This document shows, in pieces, positions 8,375-16,544 of a DNA stretch of 64,000 nucleotides. A program made the translations under genes and the position numbers. The DNA is taken from NCBI GenBank assembly GCA_965261105.1, contig CBDHCM010000006.1:372001-436000 (forward strand), written 5' to 3'. Positions within the stretch are counted from its first letter, which is position 1. The number at the start of each line of letters is the position of its first letter. The stretch is from Aldehydirespirator sp965261105. Lineage in GTDB: Bacteria; Actinomycetota; Acidimicrobiia; Acidimicrobiales; Aldehydirespiratoraceae. Below the pieces are notes generated by a model. The model saw only the letters and a list, made by a program, of their open reading frames with translations, ran no database searches and had not been told where the DNA came from.

Positions 8375-9856
8375 ATGTCAGCGCCGCGACCGAGCACCCT
8401 CGGCGAACTGCGGGCCTCCGGCTGGACTTCGGTGCCGGTGCGCCAGGAGCTGCGCCGCAACGCGGTGGCCCGGATCCGCTCGTCCGAGCCCATGTTCGAC
8501 GACGTGCTCGGCTTCCACAACACGGTGATCCCCCAGGTCGAGAACGCCCTGCTGGCCGGTCACGACATGATCATGCTGGGGGAGCGGGGCCAGGCCAAGA
8601 CCCGCATGATCCGCGGCCTCGTCGGTCTGCTCGACGAGTGGCTGCCGGTGGTGGCCGGCTCCGAGATCAACGACGACCCCTACGCCCCCGTCTCCGCCCA
8701 CGCTCGCGCCCTGGTGGCCGAGCACGGCGACGACACCCCGATCGCCTGGATCCACCGCGACGACCGCTACGGCGAGAAGCTGGCCACGCCCGACACGTCG
8801 ATCGCCGACCTGATCGGCGAGGTCGACCCCATCAAGGTGGCCGAGGGCCGCTACCTCTCCGACGAGCTCACCCTGCACTACGGGCTGGTGCCCCGCACCA
8901 ACCGGGGCATCTTCGCCATCAACGAGCTTCCCGACCTCGCCGAGCGCATCCAGGTGGGACTGCTCAACGTGCTCGAGGAGCGCGACGTGCAGATCCGGGG
9001 CTACAAGGTCCGCCTGCCCCTCGACGTGGTCCTGGTGGCGTCGGCCAACCCCGAGGACTACACCAACCGGGGCCGGATCATCACCCCGCTCAAGGACCGC
9101 TTCGGTGCCCAGATCCGCACTCACTACCCCCGCGACGCCGAAACAGAGATCGCCATCGTCGAGCAGGAGGCCTACCTCGGGTCGGCCCGCGGCCCGGCCG
9201 CAGCCGGGGCCGGGTCCGATACCGCGGCCGGCGATGCCAGCCTGTCCGACACCGCCGGCCTTGCGGTGACGGTGCCCTCGTTCATGACCCGGATCGTGGT
9301 GGCCATCACCCGCGCCGCCCGGTCCAGCCCGCACGTTTCGCAGCGCTCGGGGGTGTCGGTGCGACTGAGCATCTCCAACTCCGAGACGATGGTGGCCAAC
9401 GCCATGCGCCGTGCGCTGCGCAGCGGCTCCGACCATGTGGTGCCCCGGGTGACCGACCTCGACGCGCTGTCCGCCTCGACGGCGGGCAAAGTGGAGATCG
9501 AGACGCTGGAGGAGGGCCGCGAGACCGAGATCCTCCAACGGCTGGTCAGCTCGGCGGTGCTGTCGGTGTTCAAGGACAGCGTGCCGCCGGATCTGCACCG
9601 CGCCGTTGTGGACGCCTTCGACGAAGAACTGGTGGTGGACGTGGGCGACGATGTGGCCGACACCGACTACGCGGCGCTGCTGGCCGAGGTCCCGGCGCTG
9701 ACCGCCCCGGTGCAGGCTCTGCTGGCCGGCGACGACGCAGCGGAGTCGCCCGCCATGGTCGCCTCGGCGGTGGAGCTGGTGCTGGAGGGCCTGCATCTGT
9801 CCAAGCGCCTCAACAAGGACGCCCAAGGCCCCCAGGCCCAGTACCGCTCCCGCTAG
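8375..9856 (+). CDS. MoxR / Mg-chelatase I-like AAA+ ATPase
   Basis: 493 residues. Walker A is GERGQAKTR (near residue 70), Walker B is GIFAINELPDLAE, and sensor 1 is VLVASANPED, all typical of the MoxR/ChlI helix-2-insert clade. These chaperone-like ATPases work with a VWA-domain partner to remodel or insert metals into target proteins. A VWA protein of the matching type is encoded at 18419-20488 on the same strand, separated by a mobile-element-rich stretch. I chose the ATG at 8375 because a TAAGGT -10 box lies just upstream and the family homology begins here; the longer open frame upstream runs antisense through the GH2-like gene. Confidence 0.88.
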   Translation: MSAPRPSTLGELRASGWTSVPVRQELRRNAVARIRSSEPMFDDVLGFHNTVIPQVENALLAGHDMIMLGERGQAKTRMIRGLVGLLDEWLPVVAGSEINDDPYAPVSAHARALVAEHGDDTPIAWIHRDDRYGEKLATPDTSIADLIGEVDPIKVAEGRYLSDELTLHYGLVPRTNRGIFAINELPDLAERIQVGLLNVLEERDVQIRGYKVRLPLDVVLVASANPEDYTNRGRIITPLKDRFGAQIRTHYPRDAETEIAIVEQEAYLGSARGPAAAGAGSDTAAGDASLSDTAGLAVTVPSFMTRIVVAITRAARSSPHVSQRSGVSVRLSISNSETMVANAMRRALRSGSDHVVPRVTDLDALSASTAGKVEIETLEEGRETEILQRLVSSAVLSVFKDSVPPDLHRAVVDAFDEELVVDVGDDVADTDYAALLAEVPALTAPVQALLAGDDAAESPAMVASAVELVLEGLHLSKRLNKDAQGPQAQYRSR

Positions 9857-9950
9857 CCCGGCGCCTGCGCCGAAGCTCTGGCGAACGCGGCGAAATTGGT
9901 GGCGAAACCGCCCTCAGAGGCCCACAATCCGCATCAATTTGGCCGAGCTA

Positions 9951-10656
9951 GTGCATGCTCGCGGTAGTGATTTGGCTGTGTTGGGGTTGGGTCGTGACTG
10001 TGCCGGTGGTGGTGGAAGTGTCGGATGCTGATCGGGCGGTGCTGGAGGCGCGGGTGTCGGCGTCGACGACGCCTCGGCGTGACTGGCAGCGGGCCAGGGT
10101 CGTGCTGATGGCCTCTGAGGGGTTGTCGTCGCCGGTGATCGGTGAGGCGGTGGGGCTGAACCGCAACCGTGTGGACGCGTGGAGGCGCCGCTACGCCGAG
10201 GGGGGCGTCGACGCGCTGGCGGACCGGCCGCGCTCGGGGCGGCCGCGGGTGTATGGGCCAAAGGAGAGGCTGATGCTGGTCAAGACGATCACGACGCGCC
10301 CCGCGGAGCCCGGCCGGCTCGGGCCGCGCCGCATCAAGGCCCGCATGTCGATGCCGGAGGCGGCGCGGCGGCTGCGCGAGCGCCACGGCATCGCCATCTC
10401 GGACTCCCAGGTGTGGCGGATCTGCCAGTCGATGAGCCTCAAGCCGTGGCAGGTCCGGTCATCGATGACCTCCCATGACCCCGACTTCGACGACAAGGCC
10501 GTCGACATCTGCGGCCTGTACTTGCAGCCCGAGGACAACTGGGCGGTGTTCAGCCACACCAGCGACCTCGCCGGAGCCATCCTCGACTACATCGACGACT
10601 ACAACAACCGAGCCCAACCCTTCAAATGGACCTACCAAGCCACCAACCCCACCAAC
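9951..10656 (+). mobile_element. IS630-type element, internally deleted and 3'-truncated
   Basis: The left end starts at a TA (9949-9950) with the terminal sequence GTGCATGCTCGCGGTAGTG and is nearly identical to the complete element at 13030-14201. The central catalytic part is deleted, and homology stops after the CCACCAACCCCACCAAC stretch near 10656. No right terminal repeat follows. It can no longer encode an active transposase. Confidence 0.8.
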
Positions 10657-10728
10657 AAGGTCGCCGACGCCGGCGCCATCGCCTACCGCCGCCTACTCAA
10701 GGAGGAACTCGGCCTCGCCTACGTCTGA
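9955..10728 (+). pseudogene. IS630-type transposase remnant with in-frame loss of the DDE core
   Basis: A 257-codon open frame. Residues 1-200 match the complete transposase at 13029-14195 and contain the helix-turn-helix (VVLMASEGLSSPVIGEAVGL, NRNRVDAWRRRYAEGGVDAL). Residue 200 (AVFS) is then joined directly to HTSDLAGAILDYIDDYNN, skipping about 130 residues that carry the Asp, Asp and Glu catalytic positions. The frame then leaves the IS and continues into unrelated sequence ending KEELGLAYV. The junction lies in a shared TTCA(G/A)C, consistent with a microhomology deletion. The product, if made, could bind DNA but not cut it. Confidence 0.75.
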
Positions 10729-10737
10729 ACACTCAGA

Positions 10738-10961
10738 AGGCAGGGCGAACTCCCGCAGGAACGTGATGAACGCGAGGCCCAGGCCCCCGAGCAGCGCGGG
10801 TCGCAGGATGGGAGCACGACGGGCCCGGGTCCGGGCGGATCGCGGTGGAAGCGGCCCGATCCGCGGTCTCCCCTCGAGCAAGTCAAGCTTGAGGATCGCC
10901 ATACAACCTCGTCGTGCTTGCCGGCCCGCCTGAGCTTGCGCTGCTGCTCTCTGTCGTCCAT
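10738..10961 (-). pseudogene. Composite gene debris including an ABC-permease fragment
   Basis: On the minus strand, about 75 bp (10742-10815) encode RPALLGGLGLAFITFLREFA, the segment after the EAA loop of a ferric iron/thiamine-type ABC permease. It closely resembles the larger fragment at 12508-12835. Upstream (10961) is what looks like a separate gene start with a purine-rich Shine-Dalgarno (MDDREQQRKLRRAGKHDEVV), fused out of frame to the permease piece. Neither part is complete, so I call it debris from deletions beside the truncated IS. Confidence 0.45.
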
Positions 10962-11038
10962 AGGATCTTCCTCTCACGAAAAGACCCCGACTGTCAACAA
11001 CCTCCATCAGTTCTAGATGAGGGTGTGACGGTGCAGCG

Positions 11039-12313
11039 TCACGCTGTAAGCAGGACTGCGGGAATCACACCTATGCCGTCGGTGCGGCGGTAGGCCTCGG
11101 GCCCGGTGGTGATGACGGCGGCGTCGAGCAGGTTGGGGCCGATCCGCTCAGCGAGCCAATGCAGGTGCTTTACGTCACGGTCGTCGATGAGAGCCGAGAG
11201 CTTCACTTCGAGCGCGACGATCCGGCCGTCGGCTCGTTCCACGATCAGGTCCACCTCCTGCTCTCCGGCCCTCGTTCTCAGGTGGGACACACGGGCCTCG
11301 TTTGCTTGGGCGTATACGCGCACCGACAGCGTGACGAGGGACTCGAACAGCGCACCGAGCAGCGTGCCGTCACGGGGGATTGCGGGACCGGCGTCCACGC
11401 CATCGATCAGCGCTTCCGTACCGACACCAAGAAGTCGCGCCGCTAGGGCGGGGTCGGCAAGCTGATGCACAGGTGAAGCAGCCAGACGCCGGAACCGGTT
11501 GCTGGTCGGCAGCCAGGCGGGCACTTCATCGATCATCCAGAGCTGCTCCAAGACACGGCGGTAAGCCGTCGTTGTCGACCTGGCTGGCTTGTCGAGCTCA
11601 CCTGGTGTGGCCGCGTCCCGGATCGTGTCGTAGGACGCCGAAGTTGAGGTCGCGGCCGCGAACGCGGTCAGCCAGCGCTGTAGCGACCTGCGGTCGCGAA
11701 CATTGCGGCCCAGGTCGTTGAAGTCATGTTCGACGATGCGCTCGAGATAGCCGTCAAGCTGGACCCTGAGGAGGCGGGGCGAGAGGGTTCGCATGGCGGG
11801 GAAGCCTGACCGGACGATCTCGTCGGCGTAATCGGCGAGGCGCACGCCGGAGGCACCCTCCAATCGGGGCCGCCGACCGCTAAGCAGACCAGCGAGAGGG
11901 ACGGTCGCCTCGGTCAGGCTGCGTTCTGCCAACGACAACGGCCGCATCCTCACGGTGACGATGCGCCCTGCGCCGGTGTGGGTCGGTGCCTCCGCTGGAG
12001 CGGCTGAACCGGTCAACAAGAACCGCCCCGCCGCGGGATCGCGATCCACGTCACGCCGGACCAAGTCCCACGAGTACGGCATCCGTTGCCACTCGTCAAT
12101 GAGGACCGGGGGCTCACCGGCGACGAGGCGCTCGGGCTCGGCTCGCAAGATCTCCATCCGAAGATCATCGTCAAGGCGGTGGACGGTCCCGGCTCTGCGC
12201 AGTGCAGTCTCGGTCTTGCCTACGGCCCTCGGACCCTCGATCGAAATCGCGGGTAGTCCAGCAAGCAACTCGTCCAACTCAAGTTCGACGGTTCTTGGAA
12301 GATAGCTTTCCAT
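11039..12313 (-). CDS. AAA_14/DUF4143 P-loop ATPase
   Basis: 424 residues. The N-terminal ATPase has Walker A EGPRAVGKTETA (about 25-36) and Walker B PVLIDEWQRMP, followed by LLTGSAAP (sensor-like). The C-terminal DUF4143 domain has EVDLIVERADGRIVALEVKL, a PD-(D/E)xK-like strand arrangement (E-V-D...E-x-K). The biological role of this widespread family is unsettled; members are often found in mobile or toxin-antitoxin-like contexts. A TATGAT hexamer ends 8 nt before the ATG, so the mRNA may be leaderless. The gene is flanked on both sides by fragments of an ABC permease and preceded by 46-bp repeats. A second DUF4143 gene lies in the genomic island. Confidence 0.82.
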   Translation of the reverse strand: MESYLPRTVELELDELLAGLPAISIEGPRAVGKTETALRRAGTVHRLDDDLRMEILRAEPERLVAGEPPVLIDEWQRMPYSWDLVRRDVDRDPAAGRFLLTGSAAPAEAPTHTGAGRIVTVRMRPLSLAERSLTEATVPLAGLLSGRRPRLEGASGVRLADYADEIVRSGFPAMRTLSPRLLRVQLDGYLERIVEHDFNDLGRNVRDRRSLQRWLTAFAAATSTSASYDTIRDAATPGELDKPARSTTTAYRRVLEQLWMIDEVPAWLPTSNRFRRLAASPVHQLADPALAARLLGVGTEALIDGVDAGPAIPRDGTLLGALFESLVTLSVRVYAQANEARVSHLRTRAGEQEVDLIVERADGRIVALEVKLSALIDDRDVKHLHWLAERIGPNLLDAAVITTGPEAYRRTDGIGVIPAVLLTA

Positions 12314-12349
12314 TGGCGTTGATCATACATACTGGACGGTAGTTATACT

Positions 12350-12450
12350 ACAAATTGGACGTGTGTGAAACTACCTATTGGAAGTTGTACGCAATACAAA
12401 TTGGACGTGTGTGAAACTACCTATTGGAAGTTGTACGCAATACAAATTGG
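12350..12450. repeat. 46-bp direct repeat, two copies plus partial third
   Basis: Units begin with ACAAATTGGAC at 12350, 12396 and 12442 (third truncated). The DNA is AT-rich relative to the surroundings and lies just upstream of the minus-strand DUF4143 gene. It could be an iterated operator for that gene or a duplication scar. Confidence 0.7.
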
Positions 12451-12507
12451 ATGATCTTGCATCGTCGATTGCTGCGCGCCATTCGCGACGGCTGCCGGAA
12501 CGGCGGG

Positions 12508-12835
12508 TCAGAAGGTGTTTCGGGCTTTGAGGACGAAGCGGAGGATCACCATCCGGAGCATACCGGCGACCCACAGGCCCACCGAGATGGCGGCCACGAA
12601 CGGCAGCCGGCCGTTGGAGTAGAAGCTGTACATCACGGTGGTGATCACCTCGGTGCCGGAGCGGAACAGGAGCACCGACAGGGGGAACTCCCGCATGTAG
12701 GTGATGAACGCCAGGATCAGGCCCCCGAGCAGCGCGGGCCGCAGGGTGGGCAGCACGATCCGGCTCATGGTGGCTATGGTTGCCCGCGCCCGAGATACGG
12801 CTGGCGTGCTCCAGGGTCGCTGACACGCGTGTGAG
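12508..12835 (-). pseudogene. ABC transporter permease C-terminal fragment, frameshifted
   Basis: Residues MSRIVLPTLRPALLGG through FITYMREFPLSVLLF and VLKARNTF form the end of a Fe3+/thiamine-type binding-protein-dependent permease, including the end of the EAA loop. The first half of the EAA loop (LEHASRISGAG) is encoded immediately upstream in a different frame, so there is a frameshift near 12780 and no N-terminus. A shorter paralogous piece lies at 10742-10815. Confidence 0.7.
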
Positions 12836-12910
12836 CGTTGTGACCTCGTGTTTTTGTGTGTTGTGCGTGGCTGCGGTTTCTATTTGCGTTCTTTGTGAGG
12901 GGGGTCGGGG

Positions 12911-13030
12911 CTAGCCGTTGTTAAGTGTCCAGTACGCACCCCTGCCGTGGCCATCAACGCGGACGAGCCCAGCGTCCCGCAGACGGATCAGCACTTCACG
13001 CGCGTCTTTGGGGGTAATGCCCAGACGACT
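12911..13030 (-). pseudogene. Winged-helix domain C-terminal fragment cut by IS630
   Basis: The minus strand encodes TTSRLGITPKDAREVLIRLR then DAGLVRVDGHGRGAYWTLNNG and a stop, a winged-helix end like those of AlbA/Schlafen-type or other regulators. Its upstream part is replaced by the right end of the IS630-type element at 13030. The missing 5' part is not found beyond the IS at 14201, so more than a simple insertion occurred. Confidence 0.55.
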
Positions 13031-14195
13031 AGTGGTCACGCGCGGAAGTAGTGTTGCTGTTGGTGGGGTTGGTGGGGTTGGTGGGGTTGGTGGCTTGGTA
13101 GGTCCATTTGAAGGGTTGGGCTCGGTTGTTGTAGTCGTCGATGTAGTCGAGGATGGCTCCGGCGAGGTCGCTGGTGTGGTTGAACTCGGCGGTGTCGAGG
13201 AGTTGGCGGGTGAGGATGGAGAACCACATCTCGATCTGGTTGAGCCACGGGGCGTGGGTGGCGCTGCGGTGCAGGAACACGCGGTGGTGGTCGTCGAGGA
13301 AGGCCTCCACGGCGGCGGTGCCGTGGGTGGCGAGGTTGTCGACGATGCAGTGCAGCTCGAGGTGCGCGGGGACCTGCGAGTCCAGCTCGGCGAGGAACGC
13401 GACGAAGTTCTGCGAGCGGATCGAGTCCGTGGGCGCGGCGACGACTTTGCCGGTGGCGCACTCGAACGCGGCGAACAGCGACACGGTGCCGTGGCGGCGG
13501 TACTCGAACTCCTGTCGGGCGGCGAGCCCCGCGGGGCGCGCCGCCCGGGTGGCCCCGACGCGGCTGCGGGCCTGTATCGCGGTCTTCTCGCCGACGCTGA
13601 ACACCGCCCAGTTGTCCTCGGGCTGCAAGTACAGGCCGCAGACGTCGACGGCCTTGTCGTCGAAGTCGGGGTCATGGGAGGTCATCGATGACCGGACCTG
13701 CCACGGCTTGAGGCTCATCGACTGGCAGATCCGCCACACCTGGGAGTCCGAGATGGCGATGCCGTGGCGCTCGCGCAGCCGCCGCGCCACCTCCGGCATC
13801 GACATGCGGGCCTTGATGCGGCGCGGCCCGAGCCGGCCGGGCTCCGCGGGGCGCGTCGTGATCGTCTTGACCAGCATCAGCCTCTCCCTTGGCCCATACA
13901 CCCGCGGCCGCCCCGAGCGCGGCCGGTCCGCCAGCGCGTCGACGCCCCCCTCGGCGTAGCGGCGCCTCCACGCGTCCACACGGTTGCGGTTCAGCCCCAC
14001 CGCCTCACCGATCACCGGCGACGACAACCCCTCAGAGGCCATCAGCACGACCCTGGCCCGCTGCCAGTCACGCCGAGGCGTCGTCGACGCCGACACCCGC
14101 GCCTCCAGCACCGCCCGATCAGCATCCGACACTTCCACCACCACCGGCACCGTCACGACCCAACCCCAACACAGCCATATAACTAACGCGAGCAT
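13029..14195 (-). CDS. IS630-family transposase
   Basis: 388 codons from the ATG inside the left terminal repeat; a GTG about 11 codons later is an equally likely start. Residues about 20-110 hold paired helix-turn-helix domains (GLSSPVIGEAVGLNRNRVDA). The DDE core has QPEDNWAVFSVGEKTA (first Asp), LELHCIVDNLATHGT (second Asp) and WLNQIEMWFSILTRQ (Glu), all intact. The C-terminus ends in NPT repeats made by a CCACCAACC microsatellite and runs into the right terminal repeat. It catalyses cut-and-paste transposition at TA sites. A partner copy lacking the DDE core lies at 9955. Confidence 0.85.
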   Translation of the reverse strand: MLALVIWLCWGWVVTVPVVVEVSDADRAVLEARVSASTTPRRDWQRARVVLMASEGLSSPVIGEAVGLNRNRVDAWRRRYAEGGVDALADRPRSGRPRVYGPRERLMLVKTITTRPAEPGRLGPRRIKARMSMPEVARRLRERHGIAISDSQVWRICQSMSLKPWQVRSSMTSHDPDFDDKAVDVCGLYLQPEDNWAVFSVGEKTAIQARSRVGATRAARPAGLAARQEFEYRRHGTVSLFAAFECATGKVVAAPTDSIRSQNFVAFLAELDSQVPAHLELHCIVDNLATHGTAAVEAFLDDHHRVFLHRSATHAPWLNQIEMWFSILTRQLLDTAEFNHTSDLAGAILDYIDDYNNRAQPFKWTYQATNPTNPTNPTNSNTTSARDH

Positions 14196-14201
14196 GCACT
14201 A
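13030..14201 (-). mobile_element. IS630-type insertion sequence, apparently complete
   Basis: About 1.17 kb flanked by TA on both sides (13030-13031 and 14200-14201), the IS630/Tc1 target signature. The terminal sequences are imperfect inverted repeats: AGTGCATGCTCGCGTTAGT read inward from 14201 and AGTGGTCACGCGCGGAAGT read inward from 13031. It carries one transposase gene on the minus strand. The insertion supplies the stop codon of the neighbouring GH1-like gene. Confidence 0.8.
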
Positions 14202-15419
14202 GGCCCCGCCAGCCCCGGAGATCGCGGCGGCCAGGCGTTGCGCTGACGGCTTGACCGCCCGGTCGCGGCCGATCAGGCCCCGGGGCGCCCCGAAGCCCAG
14301 GGCCCACTCATAGCCGTCCACGGCGCTGTCGTGGAAGTAGCCCCGCAGGCCTGAGGCCCGGGCGTCGGCCACCGCCGGCAGCGACGCATCCAGCAGCGTG
14401 TCGCGCCAGTCGTCGTCATCGGTGGGCACCCCGTGGGCGGCTACCACCACCCCCCGCCCCGGCATAGCGTCGATGGCCCGGTACACGGCCTCGCCCAGCT
14501 CGGCCGGCTCCGGTGCGAAGCCCGCTGCCGAGCGCCGGGCCGACGCCGGCCAGCTCACCAGGCGCCCCGCCTCGGTCACCCCCACCGGGTGGTCGTGGCT
14601 CAGCCCCACCAGCTCCGGCCCCTTCTCGAAGAACGGCGCCGCCACCGGCACCCGGCCCGGCACCTCCACCGCCCCCTCGCGCAACGCCCGCGTCCAGGTG
14701 CCCCACAGCAGGTCGTCCCAGCGCCGAGCCTCGATGGCGGCAGCGTCGGCGTACTCTCGTCCCACCGGCGAGGGTTGGACCGTGGGGGCACCGAACACCG
14801 CCATCACCGGCTGCGGGCCCGACTCCAGCAGCCGGCAGGCCTCGTGCAGGGCCAGCATCGCCCCCTCGGCTGCTGCCGCGGTGGCCTCGGGGATGCGGCG
14901 CCCGGGCGGCCGGGTGCCCAGGCCGTAGCCGCGCACGGCCCAGCCGATGGGATCCTCGATCGGGCACCAGCCCGCCGCTCTGCCGTCGAAGGCCTCGGCC
15001 ATGCGGTCCACGTGACGGGCCCACCAGCGATGGCGGGCCACCTCGTCGGCGTGGCCGCCCTCATCGTCGAGATACCAGCCCGGCAGAGACGTGTGGTGCA
15101 GGGTGAGCCACACCCCCAGCCCCTCGGCCACGGCTGCGTCGACCAGGTCGAGGTAGCGGTCGAGGGCGTCGTTGTCGGGCCGTCCGGCCACCGGCTCGAC
15201 TCGGGCCCACTCCACCGTGAGGCGCAGGCTGTTGAGCCCCAGCCTCCGCAACTGGGCCAGATCGTCGCGGAAGTCGCGGGCGAAGCCGGCCCCGTCGCCC
15301 GAGCGCGGCGCCCGGCCGTCTCGCTCCCACACCGACCAGTCAGCCGACGGCGCCACCCCCTCGGCCGACACCGACGACGCCCCCGCCCCCCACAGGAAGC
15401 CGCTGTCCGCAACCGTCAC
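14199..15419 (-). CDS. Glycoside hydrolase family 1-like protein lacking catalytic glutamates
   Basis: 406 residues, slightly shorter than typical GH1 beta-glucosidases (about 440-480). GH1 features are visible in order: FLWGAGASSVSAEG, LRRLGLNSLRLTVEWARVEP, VWLTLHHTSLPGWY, WWARHVDRMAEAF, RGYGLGTRPPG, and the C-terminal LRGYFHDSAVDGYEWALGFG. The acid/base motif T-x-N-E-P reads PIEDP, and the nucleophile motif T-E-N-G reads AAHG, so both glutamates are replaced. The protein is therefore probably not a normal glycosidase. The TAG stop (14199-14201) is built from the IS630 target TA, so the original C-terminus may have been slightly longer. Confidence 0.8.
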   Translation of the reverse strand: MTVADSGFLWGAGASSVSAEGVAPSADWSVWERDGRAPRSGDGAGFARDFRDDLAQLRRLGLNSLRLTVEWARVEPVAGRPDNDALDRYLDLVDAAVAEGLGVWLTLHHTSLPGWYLDDEGGHADEVARHRWWARHVDRMAEAFDGRAAGWCPIEDPIGWAVRGYGLGTRPPGRRIPEATAAAAEGAMLALHEACRLLESGPQPVMAVFGAPTVQPSPVGREYADAAAIEARRWDDLLWGTWTRALREGAVEVPGRVPVAAPFFEKGPELVGLSHDHPVGVTEAGRLVSWPASARRSAAGFAPEPAELGEAVYRAIDAMPGRGVVVAAHGVPTDDDDWRDTLLDASLPAVADARASGLRGYFHDSAVDGYEWALGFGAPRGLIGRDRAVKPSAQRLAAAISGAGGA

Positions 15420-15438
15420 GTCAGCGGAGTTTCGCCAA

Positions 15439-15481
15439 ATTGACGCAGTTGAGCCCCTCTGAGGTGGTCAACTGCATCAAT
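15439..15481. repeat. Inverted repeat hairpin between GH1-like and MaoC genes
   Basis: ATTGACGCAGTTGA (15439-15452) pairs with TCAACTGCATCAAT (15468-15481) around a 15-nt loop, with one mismatch. It sits just upstream of the minus-strand GH1-like gene and downstream of the MaoC gene. It could be an operator or an attenuating hairpin; there is no T-tract. A degenerate relative lies at about 9890-9945. Confidence 0.55.
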
Positions 15482-15508
15482 ATCGTTCTGCTCGGCGCTG
15501 CGAACCCC

Positions 15509-16348
15509 TCAGCGGGCGGTGAACACGCCAGCGTCGAACACCACCCGGTCGCCCACGCAGGTCTGGAACAGCGTGGTGTCGCCCTCCACCCACATGCGCA
15601 CATCCATCCGCTGGCCGGGCAGCACCGGCGCCTTGAAGCGCCCGCCCATCGAGCCGAAGCGGGCCGGGTTGCTGTCGCACAGCGTGTGCAGCAGGGCCCG
15701 CCCCGTCACACCGAAGGTGCACAGCCCGTGAAGGATCGGGGTGTCGAATCCGGCCATCGCCGCGAAGGCCGGATCGGAGTGCAGAGGGTTGCGGTCGCCG
15801 TTGAGGCGGTACAGCAGAGCTAGGTCGGTGCGGGTGTCGTAGCCGGTCACGTGGTCGGGCTCGCGATCGGGCTGCCGCCAGGTGCTGGACGGGCCCCGGT
15901 CCCCGCCCCAGCCCCCTTCACCGGAGATGAACAGCCCGGCTCGGCTGGTCCACACGGGCTCGCCGTCGTGGCTGCGGGCGTTGGTCTCCAGCACCACCAG
16001 GGCGGCCTTGGTCTTGTCGTAGATGCCGGCCACCCGGGCCTGGGCCACCGCCGAGCCCTCGACCGGCAGCTCCTGGTGCAGTTCGATGTGCTGGTCGCCG
16101 TGCAGCAGCGCGGCCAGATTGAAGTCCCCGTAGTCGGGCATGCTGCCAGCACCCATGACCACCACCTGGGTGGGCAGCGCCCGCTGAGGGGTGCCCCGGG
16201 TGTTCTCGGTGGTGAACTCCAGCTCGAAACCGGTGGGATCCGACGCCCCGGCGCCCACGCCCAGTGCGTAGAGCAGGCTGTCCTTCGAGGTCCAGCTGAT
16301 CTCGGTCTCTTCTCCAACGGCCCCGGCTGCGTCGGGATTGATGGGCAT
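15509..16348 (-). CDS. MaoC-like (R)-specific enoyl-CoA hydratase, double hot-dog
   Basis: 279 residues, matching two-domain hydratases of the MFE-2/enoyl-CoA hydratase 2 type. The second hot-dog domain carries the catalytic motif ALLYRLNGDRNPLHSDPAFA (Asp and His), followed by TPILHGLCTFGVTGRAL. The N-terminal half (DSLLYALGVGAGASDP) is the degenerate first hot-dog. The known reaction is hydration of trans-2-enoyl-CoA to (R)-3-hydroxyacyl-CoA in beta-oxidation or sterol side-chain degradation. It is divergent to the PhyH-rhodanese gene across a 43-bp tandem repeat. No dehydrogenase domain is attached. Confidence 0.88.
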   Translation of the reverse strand: MPINPDAAGAVGEETEISWTSKDSLLYALGVGAGASDPTGFELEFTTENTRGTPQRALPTQVVVMGAGSMPDYGDFNLAALLHGDQHIELHQELPVEGSAVAQARVAGIYDKTKAALVVLETNARSHDGEPVWTSRAGLFISGEGGWGGDRGPSSTWRQPDREPDHVTGYDTRTDLALLYRLNGDRNPLHSDPAFAAMAGFDTPILHGLCTFGVTGRALLHTLCDSNPARFGSMGGRFKAPVLPGQRMDVRMWVEGDTTLFQTCVGDRVVFDAGVFTAR

Positions 16349-16405
16349 GACACCTCCACTCGTCGCCGGCCGCCCACGCTAACCGCCCCGTACTCTGCCC
16401 GGTAC

Positions 16406-16534
16406 TGAAATGCCGCTGGGGCTTCCGTTGGCGGTGCCTGCCCGGTCCTGAAATGCCGTTGGGGCTTCCGTTGGCGGTGCCTGCTCCGTACTGAAATGCC
16501 GTTGGGGCTTCCGCTCGCGGCACGTGCCGCGTAC
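16406..16534. repeat. 43-bp tandem repeat, 3 copies
   Basis: Units starting TGAAATGCCG(T/C)TGGGGCTTCC begin at 16406, 16449 and 16492. The third is degenerate at its end and runs into the -10 box of the PhyH-rhodanese gene. The array occupies the divergent promoter region with the MaoC gene. Confidence 0.8.
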
Positions 16535-16544
16535 TATTGCATCG

